Below are positions 53,525 to 63,700 of a stretch of 64,000 bases of DNA, piece after piece (the stretch's first letter is position 1; every line of letters starts with the position of its first letter). The position numbers and the translations under genes were made by a program. Origin of the DNA: JADCCX01 sp051649305 (lineage in GTDB: Bacteria; Pseudomonadota; Alphaproteobacteria; Rhizobiales; Beijerinckiaceae); contig JBOFGV010000125.1 of NCBI GenBank assembly GCA_051649305.1, positions 3,702 through 67,701 of the forward strand, in the 5' to 3' direction. Below the pieces are notes generated by a model. The model searched no databases and had not been told where the DNA came from. It saw nothing but the letters and a program-made list of their open reading frames with translations.

Positions 53525-54805
53525 CTACCGCCCTCGCACGCTCTCCACCACACTCCTGAAATGATCGAGCGCGAGGCTGGCGCTGCCTACCAGTCCATCT
53601 GAAATCTTGCCGCTTTGCCTGAGGTTGGCCAGTGTGGCGACAATCTCGTCTCCGCGCGCTTCGATGCCTGCGAGTTCAGCCGCTGACGCCGTGCGTGCTG
53701 ATGTGGTCAGTTTTGTGATTTCTTCAACCAGCTGGTTGCCAACACCGTGGTTCTTGCGACCGACCCAGGCAATGAAACCTGCGAGACCTGAACCAAGAAG
53801 TGAGCTGCCCCAGATGACCGAGAGAATGACATCGCCATAGCGCTCGAACATCGTTTTCGTTTCGCCATCAAAATAGGCCATCGCGCCGGGATGCACAGGA
53901 ATGCGTGCGCCGGTTTTGGCATCGGGCGGCTCGGCACCGTAAGCGATGGGCAGCATGCGGGAGACGCGCGTGCGCAGATCATAAAGCGACTTGGCTGTTC
54001 TCCCGGCGAGGTCGTCTGACAATGTCTTGCGGGCCATAGTGCGATAGCTGATGGCCACCGACTGCACCTCCTCACGGGGGCGGCCAGTGCCAAAAGCGCC
54101 AGCGGGAATCTCGAACGGTTCCACGCCGATGATGCGGCTGGAGGCGGTTTGCGCTTCTTCCATGGGCACAATGCGCAGGCCGCCGGGCAGGCGTCGGGCA
54201 ATCTGTGGCACAATATCCGTGAAGTTGCGGGCGGTTGGCACGACAATCGCGATGGCTGCATCCACTTTGCCAGTGCCAAGCAACTCCGGCAAATCGGCCA
54301 TCTCGCTCTCGATGAGCGTGGCATCGCTTTCGCCGATTTCAGCAACAGCCAGCAGTTTCTGCACAAGCGGAATGTTGGGGTCAGTCAGGCGCACAACAGC
54401 GATACGCTTGCCTTTGAGATCGCTGAATTTCTGAATGCCGTTGCGCCTTTGCGGGGCAAGGATAACAACAGCACGCTTGGTGTTGACGAGGATTGTCTGG
54501 CCATTGGCAGGCAGTTCAAAATCGCTGCGAATAATGGCAAGATCAACCTTGCCAGTATCGAGCAGACGGGCGCTGTCAGCCGCGCCCTCGGTTGTCACCA
54601 CTTTCAATCTTATGCGCTCGCGCGCCTCGACGCCCGCCTGCGCAAGAGCTTCGACATAACGATGCGTTTCAAACCCTGCAGGGCCAACGGCAATGGTGAG
54701 CGTGCGGGGGAGGCGGGAAAGGAAAAACGCGCTGAAGCCCAGCCCGATGATGGCTAAGACAACAGCAATAACCAGAAGTGAAGAGCGTTTGCGCATGACT
54801 GACAA
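53525..54805 (-). CDS. Membrane-anchored TAXI-family solute-binding protein
   Basis: 426-residue protein. An N-terminal helix (residues 10-30) is followed by a periplasmic TAXI solute-binding domain (TLTIAVGPAGFETHRYVEAL through about residue 315), then a second helix (about 325-347, VILSVIWGSSLLGSGLAGFIAW) and a C-terminal 80-residue soluble, mostly helical tail. Ordinary TAXI receptors are free or lipid-anchored and work with a TRAP permease; none is encoded nearby. The start is a TTG at 54805 with aagggg six bases upstream; the ATG at 54796 is badly spaced. A sensor or scaffold role is possible. Confidence 0.75.
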   Translation of the reverse strand: MSVMRKRSSLLVIAVVLAIIGLGFSAFFLSRLPRTLTIAVGPAGFETHRYVEALAQAGVEARERIRLKVVTTEGAADSARLLDTGKVDLAIIRSDFELPANGQTILVNTKRAVVILAPQRRNGIQKFSDLKGKRIAVVRLTDPNIPLVQKLLAVAEIGESDATLIESEMADLPELLGTGKVDAAIAIVVPTARNFTDIVPQIARRLPGGLRIVPMEEAQTASSRIIGVEPFEIPAGAFGTGRPREEVQSVAISYRTMARKTLSDDLAGRTAKSLYDLRTRVSRMLPIAYGAEPPDAKTGARIPVHPGAMAYFDGETKTMFERYGDVILSVIWGSSLLGSGLAGFIAWVGRKNHGVGNQLVEEITKLTTSARTASAAELAGIEARGDEIVATLANLRQSGKISDGLVGSASLALDHFRSVVESVRGR

Positions 54806-54884
54806 GGATACCCCTTGCCTGTGCGTGTAGCCCGGATCTGCTCAGTGATAAAGCTGATCCAAGCGTTGAGCTTAACGCTAAAAC

Positions 54885-55796
54885 TTACTTCTTGCGCTGG
54901 CCGCCGATGCTGCCGGTTGTATCTTCCCGCATGGAGGGGGCCTTGCCATCCACATCAAGCCAGGTGGGCTTGCGCCCGGTTGAAATGCGCGATGTGGGGC
55001 AGCCCTTGCGGCGCTGTTCGGCCTCAGTGAAGAACCGGCGTAGATCCTTGTCATCGCCGCTTTTCAGCAAGGACAAACGGTCGATAAAGCACGCTACTTC
55101 CGGTCGTTCGGCAGCTGCGCCCTTGGGTGCACAGAACCAACCAGAAAGGGCGATGGTGGTTTTGTCAGCTGATGAACGGAAGGCAAGGCAAGCCTGTTCA
55201 CGCTCTGCATCATCGGAGAAGATCATGTCCGACACTTCAAAAACGCCGAACTTGGTCTGCATAGGGCCGGGCATACCAGCCCGTACCACACTCAAGCCAC
55301 GCTCGGCCTGCTGACGGGTCATCTCGATGAAAAGAGATTGCGCCGTGCCGCCATTGGAGCGCCGCACCATGGAAATGCGGGCTTCTGGCAAATGCTGCGA
55401 GGCTGTCTGCCACAGCAATGTATCTTCCCTGTCGCCCTGTGTGTTGCTACGGGCGCTGTAAACTGTGGGCACGCGATCAAACTGGGGCGCCTGCAAGGCC
55501 ATGATTTCAACAGGCTTGCGCACAGTGCGCCAGTCCTGAACCTTAGGCACGCGGGCAGGGGAGCTGATTGAGCCCACTATCACGGGATCATGCTTGGTAA
55601 GATGCGCTGGAACCGGGTTTGAAACCGAAAGCATAACCGCCAGACCAACAACAGCGCCAGCGCATCCCATGGCAAGACCAGACATGTTGTTGATGGCAAA
55701 ATCCTCGACCCGACGCAAAAGCGCGAGCTCGGGTTTTTGCACAGGAGCGGACCTCTTGTAGGCCGCTTCTTCAATCTCTCGTTCAAAACCACGCAT
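54885..55796 (-). CDS. Hypothetical single-pass membrane protein
   Basis: 303 residues. A basic/acidic cytoplasmic start (MRGFEREIEEAAYKR) precedes one helix near residues 37-57 (NMSGLAMGCAGAVVGLAVML). The rest is a periplasmic domain with several Cys that could form disulfides (for example EQACLAF, SGWFCAPKG, VACFIDRL, KGCPTSRI). I do not recognise the family. It is 79 bases upstream of, and in the same orientation as, the TAXI gene, so co-transcription is possible. Confidence 0.6.
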   Translation of the reverse strand: MRGFEREIEEAAYKRSAPVQKPELALLRRVEDFAINNMSGLAMGCAGAVVGLAVMLSVSNPVPAHLTKHDPVIVGSISSPARVPKVQDWRTVRKPVEIMALQAPQFDRVPTVYSARSNTQGDREDTLLWQTASQHLPEARISMVRRSNGGTAQSLFIEMTRQQAERGLSVVRAGMPGPMQTKFGVFEVSDMIFSDDAEREQACLAFRSSADKTTIALSGWFCAPKGAAAERPEVACFIDRLSLLKSGDDKDLRRFFTEAEQRRKGCPTSRISTGRKPTWLDVDGKAPSMREDTTGSIGGQRKK

Positions 55797-56023
55797 GGAC
55801 GCAACTCACACAACGGGCGCAACGCCTGATCTACTGATCATTCCTCACGATGCGCATCTGCCTACAATTTGACTGAAGGAAGCAACACAATCGTTACCAA
55901 GACCGGATGACTTGGGAGTGTGGTGAATGGCAGGTTCAGGGAATGGGTTAATGAAAGATGATCGCGCCATTTGCAGCATCTGCAGTTGACGCGGTTCGCC
56001 CCAACGCGATATCCCCAGCGCGG

Positions 56024-56099
56024 GGGCCCTTAGCTCAATGGTTAGAGCCGACCGCTCATAACGGTCTGGTTGTAGGTTCGAGTCCTACAGGGCCCACCA
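56024..56099 (+). tRNA. tRNA with CAU anticodon, probably tRNA-Ile2 (k2C34)
   Basis: 76-nt cloverleaf. The acceptor gggccct pairs with agggccc, the D-arm contains agctcaatggttagagc, the anticodon stem gaccg/cggtc holds loop ctcataa (anticodon CAT), the T-arm is gtagg-ttcgagt-cctac, and CCA is encoded. The G-rich acceptor and CTCATAA loop fit the lysidine-modified Ile2 type; elongator Met cannot be excluded. The initiator type is unlikely because the first pair is standard. Confidence 0.93.
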
Positions 56100-56122
56100 G
56101 ATGGTTCTTCTGGCCGACAGAG

Positions 56123-57445
56123 TCAGGCATCATCTTGTGGAAAAAGGATGATCGCCCGGAAGTCATTGACATTTGTCTGGGTCGGACCGGGCCTGAACAC
56201 TGTTCCCGCAGCTTCAAACACATCAAGCGAACGATGCTTTAAAAGCATATCAACCGGGTCGATTCCGGCATCGCGTGCCTGTGCGATAGTTGTCGCATCG
56301 ACAAATGCTCCGGCATGTTCGCCAATTCCGTCAATACCATCTGTGTCTGCCGCCATGGCGATAAAGTTGGTCGCCCCTTCCATTGCCAGTGCAAAGCCCA
56401 AAAGATACTCTGTGTTGCGCCCTCCACGCCCTCCATCCGATGTCAATGTAACTGTCGTTTCACCGCCTGATATGATGCAAAGCGGGCGAGATACGCGGCT
56501 TTTTGAAAGAGCAATGGCCGCGTGGGCCCGCCCAAGACTGCTGGCTTCTCCTTCCAGATCAGCCCCCAGAAAAATAACGTCGATTTCCATTGAAGAAATA
56601 AGGTCGCAGGCTGCCCCCAAAGCCTGCTGCGGTGTCGAGATCAGTTGATTGTGCACAAGTGCCAGTGTTCTTGAGGCTGGTTTTGTCGGTGCATTGGCGG
56701 ATTTGCGCAAGGCTTTCCAGGCCGTCTTTGGGAGCTTCATGCCACTTCGGGTGGCAATGCGCAGCGCTTCGTCCCGCGCTTGGTCACTCCCAACTGTCGG
56801 GCCTGAGCCAATGGTTGCAGGATCATCTGACGGAACATCAGACAACAGAAAGTTGATCATGCGAACACCCGGCGCAAAAGACGGCAGTTTTCCCCCTTTC
56901 ACAGCAGAAAGATGTTTTCGCACACAGTTCATCTCATCAATCGGCAAGCCAGAGGCAAGCAGCGCCTTGTTGACTGCACGCTTGTCGTTGAGCGTGAGCG
57001 GTGCAACCGGCGCACAAAGCAGAGATGAACTTCCGCCGGAAAAAAGCCCAATGATGAGATCGTCAGGGCCTGTCAATCTCAGGACATTGATGATGGCACT
57101 TGTGCCCTCAAGACTCATCTCATCCGGCAATGGATGCCCCGCCTCGATGACCTGAATACCGCGCGTTGGAGCGGCGTGGCCATAGCGGGTTATAACAACG
57201 CCTTCGACCGGTCGCTGGATATGTTGTTCCAGCACATTGGCCATGGCCGCAGACGCTTTGCCTGCGCCCACAACAACCACACGGTTTGCAGATGGCAGCG
57301 ACGAGAGGTGAGGCGGGAGGCATTGCGAAGGATGAGCTCTGCTCACACAGGCTCTGTAGGCGCATTCCAGCAAGTGCCGCCAGTTTGTCTGTTGCAGCTC
57401 TGCGGCAGGTGTTTCGGTTCTGCTGGGTTGTTGAATATTGTCCAT
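56123..57445 (-). CDS. Glycerate 2-kinase (MOFRL family; TtuD/GckA type)
   Basis: 440-residue enzyme phosphorylating D-glycerate to 2-phosphoglycerate; older annotations call it hydroxypyruvate reductase TtuD. VVVVGAGKASAAMANVLEQ near residue 55, EAGHPLPDEMSLEGT and IGLFSGGSSSLLCAPV form the N-terminal domain. The MOFRL domain is at the end (PLCIISGGETTVTLTSDGGRGGRNTEYLLGFAL and AMAADTDGIDGIGEHAGAFVD). It is read divergently from a GntR gene. With pyruvate kinase nearby, glycerate would flow to pyruvate. Confidence 0.9.
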   Translation of the reverse strand: MDNIQQPSRTETPAAELQQTNWRHLLECAYRACVSRAHPSQCLPPHLSSLPSANRVVVVGAGKASAAMANVLEQHIQRPVEGVVITRYGHAAPTRGIQVIEAGHPLPDEMSLEGTSAIINVLRLTGPDDLIIGLFSGGSSSLLCAPVAPLTLNDKRAVNKALLASGLPIDEMNCVRKHLSAVKGGKLPSFAPGVRMINFLLSDVPSDDPATIGSGPTVGSDQARDEALRIATRSGMKLPKTAWKALRKSANAPTKPASRTLALVHNQLISTPQQALGAACDLISSMEIDVIFLGADLEGEASSLGRAHAAIALSKSRVSRPLCIISGGETTVTLTSDGGRGGRNTEYLLGFALAMEGATNFIAMAADTDGIDGIGEHAGAFVDATTIAQARDAGIDPVDMLLKHRSLDVFEAAGTVFRPGPTQTNVNDFRAIILFPQDDA

Positions 57446-57471
57446 GGTTCATATAAATATCCATGGTTCAT
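57441..57471. promoter_or_regulatory. Pair of CCATGG-centred repeats upstream of glycerate kinase and gntR
   Basis: Two copies of tccatggttcat, at 57441-57452 and 57460-57471, 19 bases apart start to start. CCATGG is a 6-bp palindrome, so each may be a regulator half-site or core. The first copy includes the glycerate kinase start codon. A matching pair with the same 19-base spacing lies at 58331 and 58350. Probable operator of the adjacent GntR regulator. Confidence 0.5.
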
Positions 57472-57522
57472 TGTTGCCGTCAATCCCTTGAGCGAATAAA
57501 GTGGGCCAGAAAGAGACTCACA

Positions 57523-58284
57523 ATGAAAACACGCAAACTATCTGATGATGTCGCCGATCGATTGAGGTTGATGGTCCTGCAAGGTGTCCTGCGGCCAGGC
57601 GACCGGATGCAAAGTGAGCGGCAACTGGCTGATGCAATGTTGGCTTCGCGCCCTATCATTCGTGAAGCCCTTGGTATTCTGGAAGGTGAAGGATTGTTAC
57701 AACTCAAGCGCGGCGGCCTGCATGTGCGTGAGTTGACCGCCGAGCCTATCCTTGAGCCCTTGGTTTCCCTGTTTAGAAGCGAGCCCACCAGCTTTGATGA
57801 CTATCTTGAATTCCGCGAGGTCATTGAAGGTGCCGCATCTTATTTTGCTGCATTGCGAGCGACAGAGATTGATAGGCAAAATTTAAAGCAAGCCTTTGAT
57901 AATTTTGTAAAAAGCCATGAAAAAGGAGACCCGCGGCGTGAAGCAGCCGCAGACGCTGAGTTTCACATCGCCATCTATGAAGCCTGTCACAATCTGGCGA
58001 TCCTGCACATTATGCGTGGCACTTCCTCGTTGTTGCGCAATGATGTTTTCTTTAATCGTTCCCGTCTCTACAGCCGTGTTGGTTATCAGGAAGCGACCAT
58101 AGAGCAGCACCGGCTTATCTTTGAAGCCATTATGAACGGCAATCCCGAAGGAGCGCGGTCGGCTGCACAGGCTCACATCACCTTTGTGCGCAAAGCAATT
58201 GAAGAGCTGAAAAAGGCTGAAGCCCGCCTAGATGTCTCACGCAGGCGCGTGATGGAGCGTTCTCAATTCACGTCCTTTGAGTAG
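57523..58284 (+). CDS. GntR-family (FadR/FCD) regulator of glycerate catabolism
   Basis: 253-residue regulator. The winged helix at residues 1-70 contains SDDVADRLRLMVLQGVLRPGDRMQSERQLADAM and IIREALGILEGEGLLQLKRGGLHV. The FCD domain has DAEFHIAIYEACHN and TIEQHRLIFEAIMNGN, with conserved His/Asp metal ligands. The ATG at 57523 is chosen; the frame is open back to 57463 through the divergent operator region. It lies between glycerate kinase and pyruvate kinase and probably controls both. Confidence 0.9.
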   Translation: MKTRKLSDDVADRLRLMVLQGVLRPGDRMQSERQLADAMLASRPIIREALGILEGEGLLQLKRGGLHVRELTAEPILEPLVSLFRSEPTSFDDYLEFREVIEGAASYFAALRATEIDRQNLKQAFDNFVKSHEKGDPRREAAADAEFHIAIYEACHNLAILHIMRGTSSLLRNDVFFNRSRLYSRVGYQEATIEQHRLIFEAIMNGNPEGARSAAQAHITFVRKAIEELKKAEARLDVSRRRVMERSQFTSFE

Positions 58285-58596
58285 GCTATAACCGATGGAG
58301 AGAATGCGCTTTCGCACATCTTAGATATGATCCATGGTAATAAAATATTTCCATGGTATTGACATTGGCTTGCATAGTGATCCATGACAGCTGTCAGTTG
58401 CGCATCACGTTCAGGGCACTGGCGAGGTGTGGACGGGAGGATCACAAATGAAACGCTGTCACGCCTGGAAGCTTGTCGCGCTCAAGACCGTTAGCGTCAG
58501 CCTTTCGTTATCTCGCGCCGTTCATTTTAAACATGCAGTGCCCATAGCTGAGACGCGCATGACCGCGCGTCCTTTATTGAACAATAGGGGTTGTCC
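58285..58596. other. 312-base regulatory gap before pyruvate kinase
   Basis: Contains the second CCATGG pair (58331 and 58350), a further near match at 58379-58387, and a ttgaca at 58359-58364 that may be a -35 box. A 56-codon frame from the ATG at 58448 has a very good ribosome binding site (gggagg 7 bases upstream) but an unremarkable sequence and runs into the pyruvate kinase start. It may be a leader peptide or a gene remnant; I do not count it as a gene. Confidence 0.5.
58331..58358. promoter_or_regulatory. Second CCATGG pair, candidate operator for pyruvate kinase
   Basis: tccatggta occurs at 58331-58339 and 58350-58358, again 19 bases apart, just before a ttgaca at 58359-58364. The shared core and equal spacing with the pair near 57441 suggest one regulator, most simply the GntR protein encoded between them. 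Confidence 0.5.
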
Positions 58597-60036
58597 ATGC
58601 GTCGCCACCGCCGTGTAAAAATTCTTGCAACTCTCGGGCCGGCATCCTCCAGCAAGGAAATGATCAGCAAACTGTTCATAGCCGGCGTGGATGTCTTCCG
58701 CCTCAACATGAGCCATCTGCCCCGTGAGAAACTCGGGGATATGGTTCACTTGTTGCGTGATCTCGAAAAGGAGTTCCGACGCCCGGTCGGCATTCTGGTT
58801 GATCTGCAAGGCCCAAAGCTGCGTGTTGGAAACTTTGAAGACGAAGCAAGTGTGCAACTGCAAGGCGGCATGAAGTTCAGACTGGATGCCAACCCGATGC
58901 GGGGTGATTCAAGCCGCGTCTGTCTTCCGCATCCTGAAATCCTGAATGCGCTGGAGCCAGGGCATACTTTGATCCTGGATGACGGCAAACTGAGGCTTGT
59001 TGTTGAATCTGCTGCACCGGATGAGGTGACTGCGCGTGTGGTTGTGGGGGGAATGCTCAAATCCCGCAAGGGCATCAGCTTGCCAGATACTGTTATCCCA
59101 GTCTCAGCCATGACCGAAAAGGACCGGGGAGATGCGGAAGCCGCTCTTCAGGCAGGTGTAGACTGGATTGCGCTATCGTTTGTGCAGCGCCCAGAGGATA
59201 TTGCTGAACTTCGCCGGATCGTCGGGCGCAAGATATCGATCATGGCCAAAATAGAAAAGCCACAAGCTATTCAGCGTCTTGAGGCTATTGCTGAAGCCGC
59301 TGATGCGCTCATGGTTGCGCGTGGTGATCTTGGTGTGGAAATGCCACTCGAGAAAGTTCCCGGCGCACAAAAGAAGATTATTCGAACTGCAAGGAGCTTG
59401 GGTAAGCCGGTGGTTGTGGCAACCCAGATGCTTGAAAGCATGATCATTGCGCCTGTGCCAACACGGGCAGAGGTGTCTGATGTCGCAACCGCCGTTTATG
59501 AAGGAGCGGATACCGTCATGCTGTCAGCCGAAAGTGCTTCCGGCCAGTTCCCGGTTGAAGCTGTTACCATGATGAACCGGATCATCGAGGAAACGGAAAA
59601 CGATCCCTCCCACCGTGATATGATCAACACCAAAAGAGCTTTGCCTGAAACAACCGGAGCGGATGCCATTGCAGCGTCTGCGCATCAGATTGCTGGCACA
59701 CTCAACATCCGGACGATCTGCGCCTGGACATCATCGGGATCAACCGCCCTTCGCATTGGCCGCGAACGTCCTGATGCAACAGTCATTGCCTTGACGCCCA
59801 ATGTTGCCACAGCACGCCAATTGAGCCTTGTCTGGGGTATACATCCTGTTCTGACAAAAGACGCCAGTGATGTGGAGGATATGGCCTCCCGTGCATGCAA
59901 GTTTGCGGTCAGGGAGGGTTTCGCTGCCGTTGGCGACCGCGTGACAATCATTGCCGGCGTACCCTTCGGTACGTCTGGTGCCACAAACATGGTGCGTATC
60001 GCTTTTGTTGCGAAAGAGCATGCTGCATTGGCGTGA
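58597..60036 (+). CDS. pyk: Pyruvate kinase
   Basis: 479-residue enzyme transferring phosphate from PEP to ADP. Motifs in order: RRVKILATLGPASSS, FRLNMSHLPREKL, VDLQGPKLRVGNF, the active-site region IMAKIEKPQAI, MVARGDLGVEMPLEKVPGAQKKII, ATQMLESMI, VYEGADTVMLSAESASGQ, and a complete C-terminal allosteric domain. The ATG at 58597 has aggggt just upstream; a TTG two codons earlier is possible. Its linkage to glycerate kinase matches the ttuD/ttuE arrangement of tartrate and glycerate catabolism, so this may be a pathway-dedicated second pyruvate kinase. Confidence 0.95.
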   Translation: MRRHRRVKILATLGPASSSKEMISKLFIAGVDVFRLNMSHLPREKLGDMVHLLRDLEKEFRRPVGILVDLQGPKLRVGNFEDEASVQLQGGMKFRLDANPMRGDSSRVCLPHPEILNALEPGHTLILDDGKLRLVVESAAPDEVTARVVVGGMLKSRKGISLPDTVIPVSAMTEKDRGDAEAALQAGVDWIALSFVQRPEDIAELRRIVGRKISIMAKIEKPQAIQRLEAIAEAADALMVARGDLGVEMPLEKVPGAQKKIIRTARSLGKPVVVATQMLESMIIAPVPTRAEVSDVATAVYEGADTVMLSAESASGQFPVEAVTMMNRIIEETENDPSHRDMINTKRALPETTGADAIAASAHQIAGTLNIRTICAWTSSGSTALRIGRERPDATVIALTPNVATARQLSLVWGIHPVLTKDASDVEDMASRACKFAVREGFAAVGDRVTIIAGVPFGTSGATNMVRIAFVAKEHAALA

Positions 60037-60786
60037 GACGTTATTGTTCGGTTTCTGCTTTGAATAGAAAAATTCAAACTTCATTGCGCACAAAAACACC
60101 GTACCTTTTCATGCAGCACATCTGAGCTGCATGAATGCTTTTGATTGAACCAGCGTACCCGGCGACTCCAGCTTATTTGAGGACCCATCTTGCGCTTCCA
60201 TAGTCAGCTGAGTTCCTGGACCAAGGCGCGGAGCAAGTTAACTATAGATACCTTGAAAATTCCCGGGGTCAAAAAACGACCTTGACGCGACACGACGTAT
60301 CAATATATTAAAAAATTGTTAAAACAGATAACTTTCGATCGTTGCGTAGCTTATAAAAAACACAAGAAGAATGAAGCTCATGTCTTTGAGCTTAAAATAA
60401 CAATATTAATTGCTGCGAGCGATCCGTTGGTGCTTTTGCATAGAGTGGGTGGCTATGAAATGAGTAAATATTTTTCTTATTTTGGCATTTTGGCCTCTGT
60501 AAACAGATGCTCATTAAAAAATTGCTTTGCCAACGCAAGTCATGGTCTTCATGATTGTTCTAAAATTGTCATGATTGTAATCAACAATTGTATTCTTCGA
60601 TATCAATATAATTTTTCTGCACGTTCAGCTGACCAAAACCCTGCAAAATTTCTGAATTCCACGTCCCGAAAGGCGTTCGCGCTAAATAACTGCGCCGCCT
60701 AGCGAAATCACATCTTTCCCATTCCGACATCGCGCAAGAATTCTCTTGGCGCAATTTGAAATAACCAAACTTCCGAGGACAACATC
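60037..60786. other. 750-base non-coding stretch before the giant surface protein
   Basis: AT-rich from about 60290 to 60620. An inverted repeat atgcagc/gctgcat (60111-60117 and 60126-60132) follows pyruvate kinase but lacks a T-run. A near-perfect hairpin gcgcaaga/tcttggcgc (60732-60752, one bulge) lies in what should be the 5' leader of the next gene. A 128-codon frame at 60316-60702 has no credible start and odd composition, and I do not accept it. Long AT-rich leaders often hold promoters of surface-protein genes. Confidence 0.5.
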
Positions 60787-63700
60787 ATGAACGCTCCTTT
60801 TTTCATTACCGGCGCATCCAGCATCGTTGCACAGTCTGTCACGGAGGATGGTGGCACCTACACCTTCACCAACAGCTTCTTGTTTGGCGATGACAGCCCG
60901 ACGGACTTCCATGGCCTTGATGCCATCATCCCCGTATCAGGCACTGGTCCTGGCCCCGCGTTGCCACTTGGCACGCTGACAGCGCTGATCACCGATGATG
61001 ATCTGGGCAGCGGTGATCCCGATGGCACGATCAGCTGGACCTACACGGTCAGCAACAGTGCAATCCAGTTCCTCGCAGTGGGTCAGCAGCGCACTGAAAC
61101 CTTCAACATTCCGGTTGTGGATGGCCAGGGCAACATCACCCTGATGCCTGTAACCATCACCATCACAGGCGCCAATGATGCGCCTGTTTTCACATCCTCG
61201 ACCGGCGGGCCGGTTGTGCTCACAGAAGACAGCTTCGGTGCCCCTGCCACCGGCAGCATCAGCTTCAACGATATTGATGTGCTGGATACGCACACAGCTG
61301 TCGTGAGCGTTGCAAAGGGTGGTGTGATCGCTGGCCTGACACTCGATGATACTGCTCTTGCCGCTCTTCTTCAGACAACAATGACGTCCACCACCACAGA
61401 TGCAACCGGCTCTGTGGCCTGGACCTTCACCGGTACAGATGCGCAGTTCCAGTATCTGGATGTCGGCCAGATCTTGAACCTCACCTACACGATCAAGATT
61501 GCTGACGGCAGCGGCGCATTTTTCACGAGAGACGTCGCCGTCACCATCACGGGCACTGCAGATGCAGCGACAATCGCCGTTGTGAACCGCGCCGATGTGG
61601 CCGAAGCGAATACAACGACAATGGTCAATTTCAATATCGCTGATCAGGTGACAATCACCGATGACGACGCATCAGATGTTGCGGACGATTATATTGACGG
61701 ATCGGGCGTTCTGTCGATCTTGTCGGCTTTGACACCACCTTCAGGCACGCTTCTCAGCCTCATTACTTTTGACGCCGGAACTGGCGCAGTGTCCTATGAT
61801 CGTGCGGCCTTCAACTGGCTGGCATCAGGCCAGTCCGTCACCTATTACATCGCCTTCAATGCCCAATCCGGCGACGATGGTGTTGTTGCCAAAACGCTGG
61901 CCTTCAAGATCACTGGTGAGAACGATGCACCTGTGTTTTCGTCTCCGGGTTTCAATCTGCTCTACATTGATACTGCGGGGGATAATACGTTCGGGCCATT
62001 GGGCAGCACATTGACTGCAACAGACGCTGATACCGCCAACACGAAAACCTTCGGCATTGACGGCAGCGTTGCCAGCACCAATGCCAGCTTCACTGTGATG
62101 AAAGCAGGGACTTACGGCACGCTGCATGTTAACGCGAGCACAGGTGCCTTTGAATTCGTCCCAACTGACGCCGCCATCGAAGCGCGCAAAACCAATGCGA
62201 CCGAGACCTTCACTTTCACGGTATCTGACGGAACCACCACAACCAACCAGACGCTGACGGTAAGCATCGGAGGCGAAAACGATGCGCCGCGTGGCACGCC
62301 GACAGCTTCGCTCGCTGCAGGCACAGAAGATGTGGCCTACACCGTCACTGCGGCTTCGCTTTTGCAAGGCTTCACTGATGCTGAGAGCGACACGCTGAGC
62401 ATCTCGACCCTCACGTCTTCAAACGGCACTGTTGTCAACAACAATGATGGCACCTACACCATCACGCCTGCTGCAAATTACAACGGCCCCATCACACTCA
62501 CCTACACCGTGAGCGATGGCGCGGCCACACTCGCCGGTCAGACCCGGACGTTTACGGTTGGCGCGGTGAATGATGTAGACACGTTTGTTGCCAACACCAC
62601 GCTCAATTCCGGCGTTTTGACCGGCGGCAACCTGCGCATCGGCAGCGGCATTCCCGGCAGCGGCTTTGCCGTTGTGACAGATGCGACAGACGCTCCAGGA
62701 CTCGAAATCGGCCTCAACGCCGGCCATCGTTTCACCGGCGAACGTCCGGTTGATATGGCGCTTGATCCTACAGGTCGTACTTATGTGGTCGCCAGCGGCA
62801 CAACCCTTGGCACACCGCAGGGCAGCTCCAATACCAACGATGATGCCTGGGCCCGTTGGAACTTCCAGTTCTCGATCGGCACAGACACCGATGGTGGCAC
62901 AGTCAAGACAATCGGTGATTACAATATTGTCTTCACACTGAGCACGCTTGACTCCAACAGCGCCAACCCTGTGACGCGCGTTACATGGACCATCGACCAG
63001 CTTGCTGCGCAGATCGCCGCCGGTCCTGGCGGGGCTACCGCCGCAGCCGCCTTCCTGAACCAGACAGTCTTTCAGGGATCAGAGAATTTCGAATATATTC
63101 TCACTGCCGCCAACGCCGCAGGCTATAACTTTGACCCAGCTGCCGCCGGTCGTTACCGCGTCTCGGTTGAAGTGCGCGACGAAGGCAACAATTCCATTCT
63201 GGCCGAGAACTTCATCAACATCGTCGTCAATCCGGCGCCTGTCGCCGGTAATGATACGCTGGCCGCAACGGAAGACACTGTTTCGATCTTCACAGTGGCA
63301 ATGCTGACTGGCAACGATACGGATGCCGAAGGCAATCCGCTCGTCATCCATTCTGTCACCAGCGGCGCTGGCGGCACAGCTGAATTGCTCAGCGATGGCA
63401 CCATCAAGTTCACACCCAACGCCAACTTCAATGGCGCGGCGACCTTCACCTATGTCCTCAGCGACGGCCGTGCTTTCAACAATCTGTCAAACACCGCCAC
63501 TGTCACCGTCAACGTGGCACCGGTGAATGACGCGCCTGTGATCACGAGCGCGGCGCAGACAGGCGATGCGTTTGAGGGTGGTTCTCTGGATAATGTTGTC
63601 ATGGCGGGGGACAATCCGTCGCTCACCAATGGTTTCGAGCCGGGCGTGAACCGTGACACTTTCATCGTGAGTGCGATCAATACCAATACTGCTGTGAGCG

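Noticed and set aside
60111..60132. Inverted repeat atgcagc/gctgcat after pyruvate kinase as an intrinsic terminator
   Set aside because: Seven-base arms with an eight-base loop and no T-run; not enough to call a terminator.
60316..60702. 128-codon plus-strand frame in the AT-rich gap before the giant surface protein
   Set aside because: No ribosome binding site, non-ATG start and low-complexity AT-driven composition; more likely a leader or promoter region.
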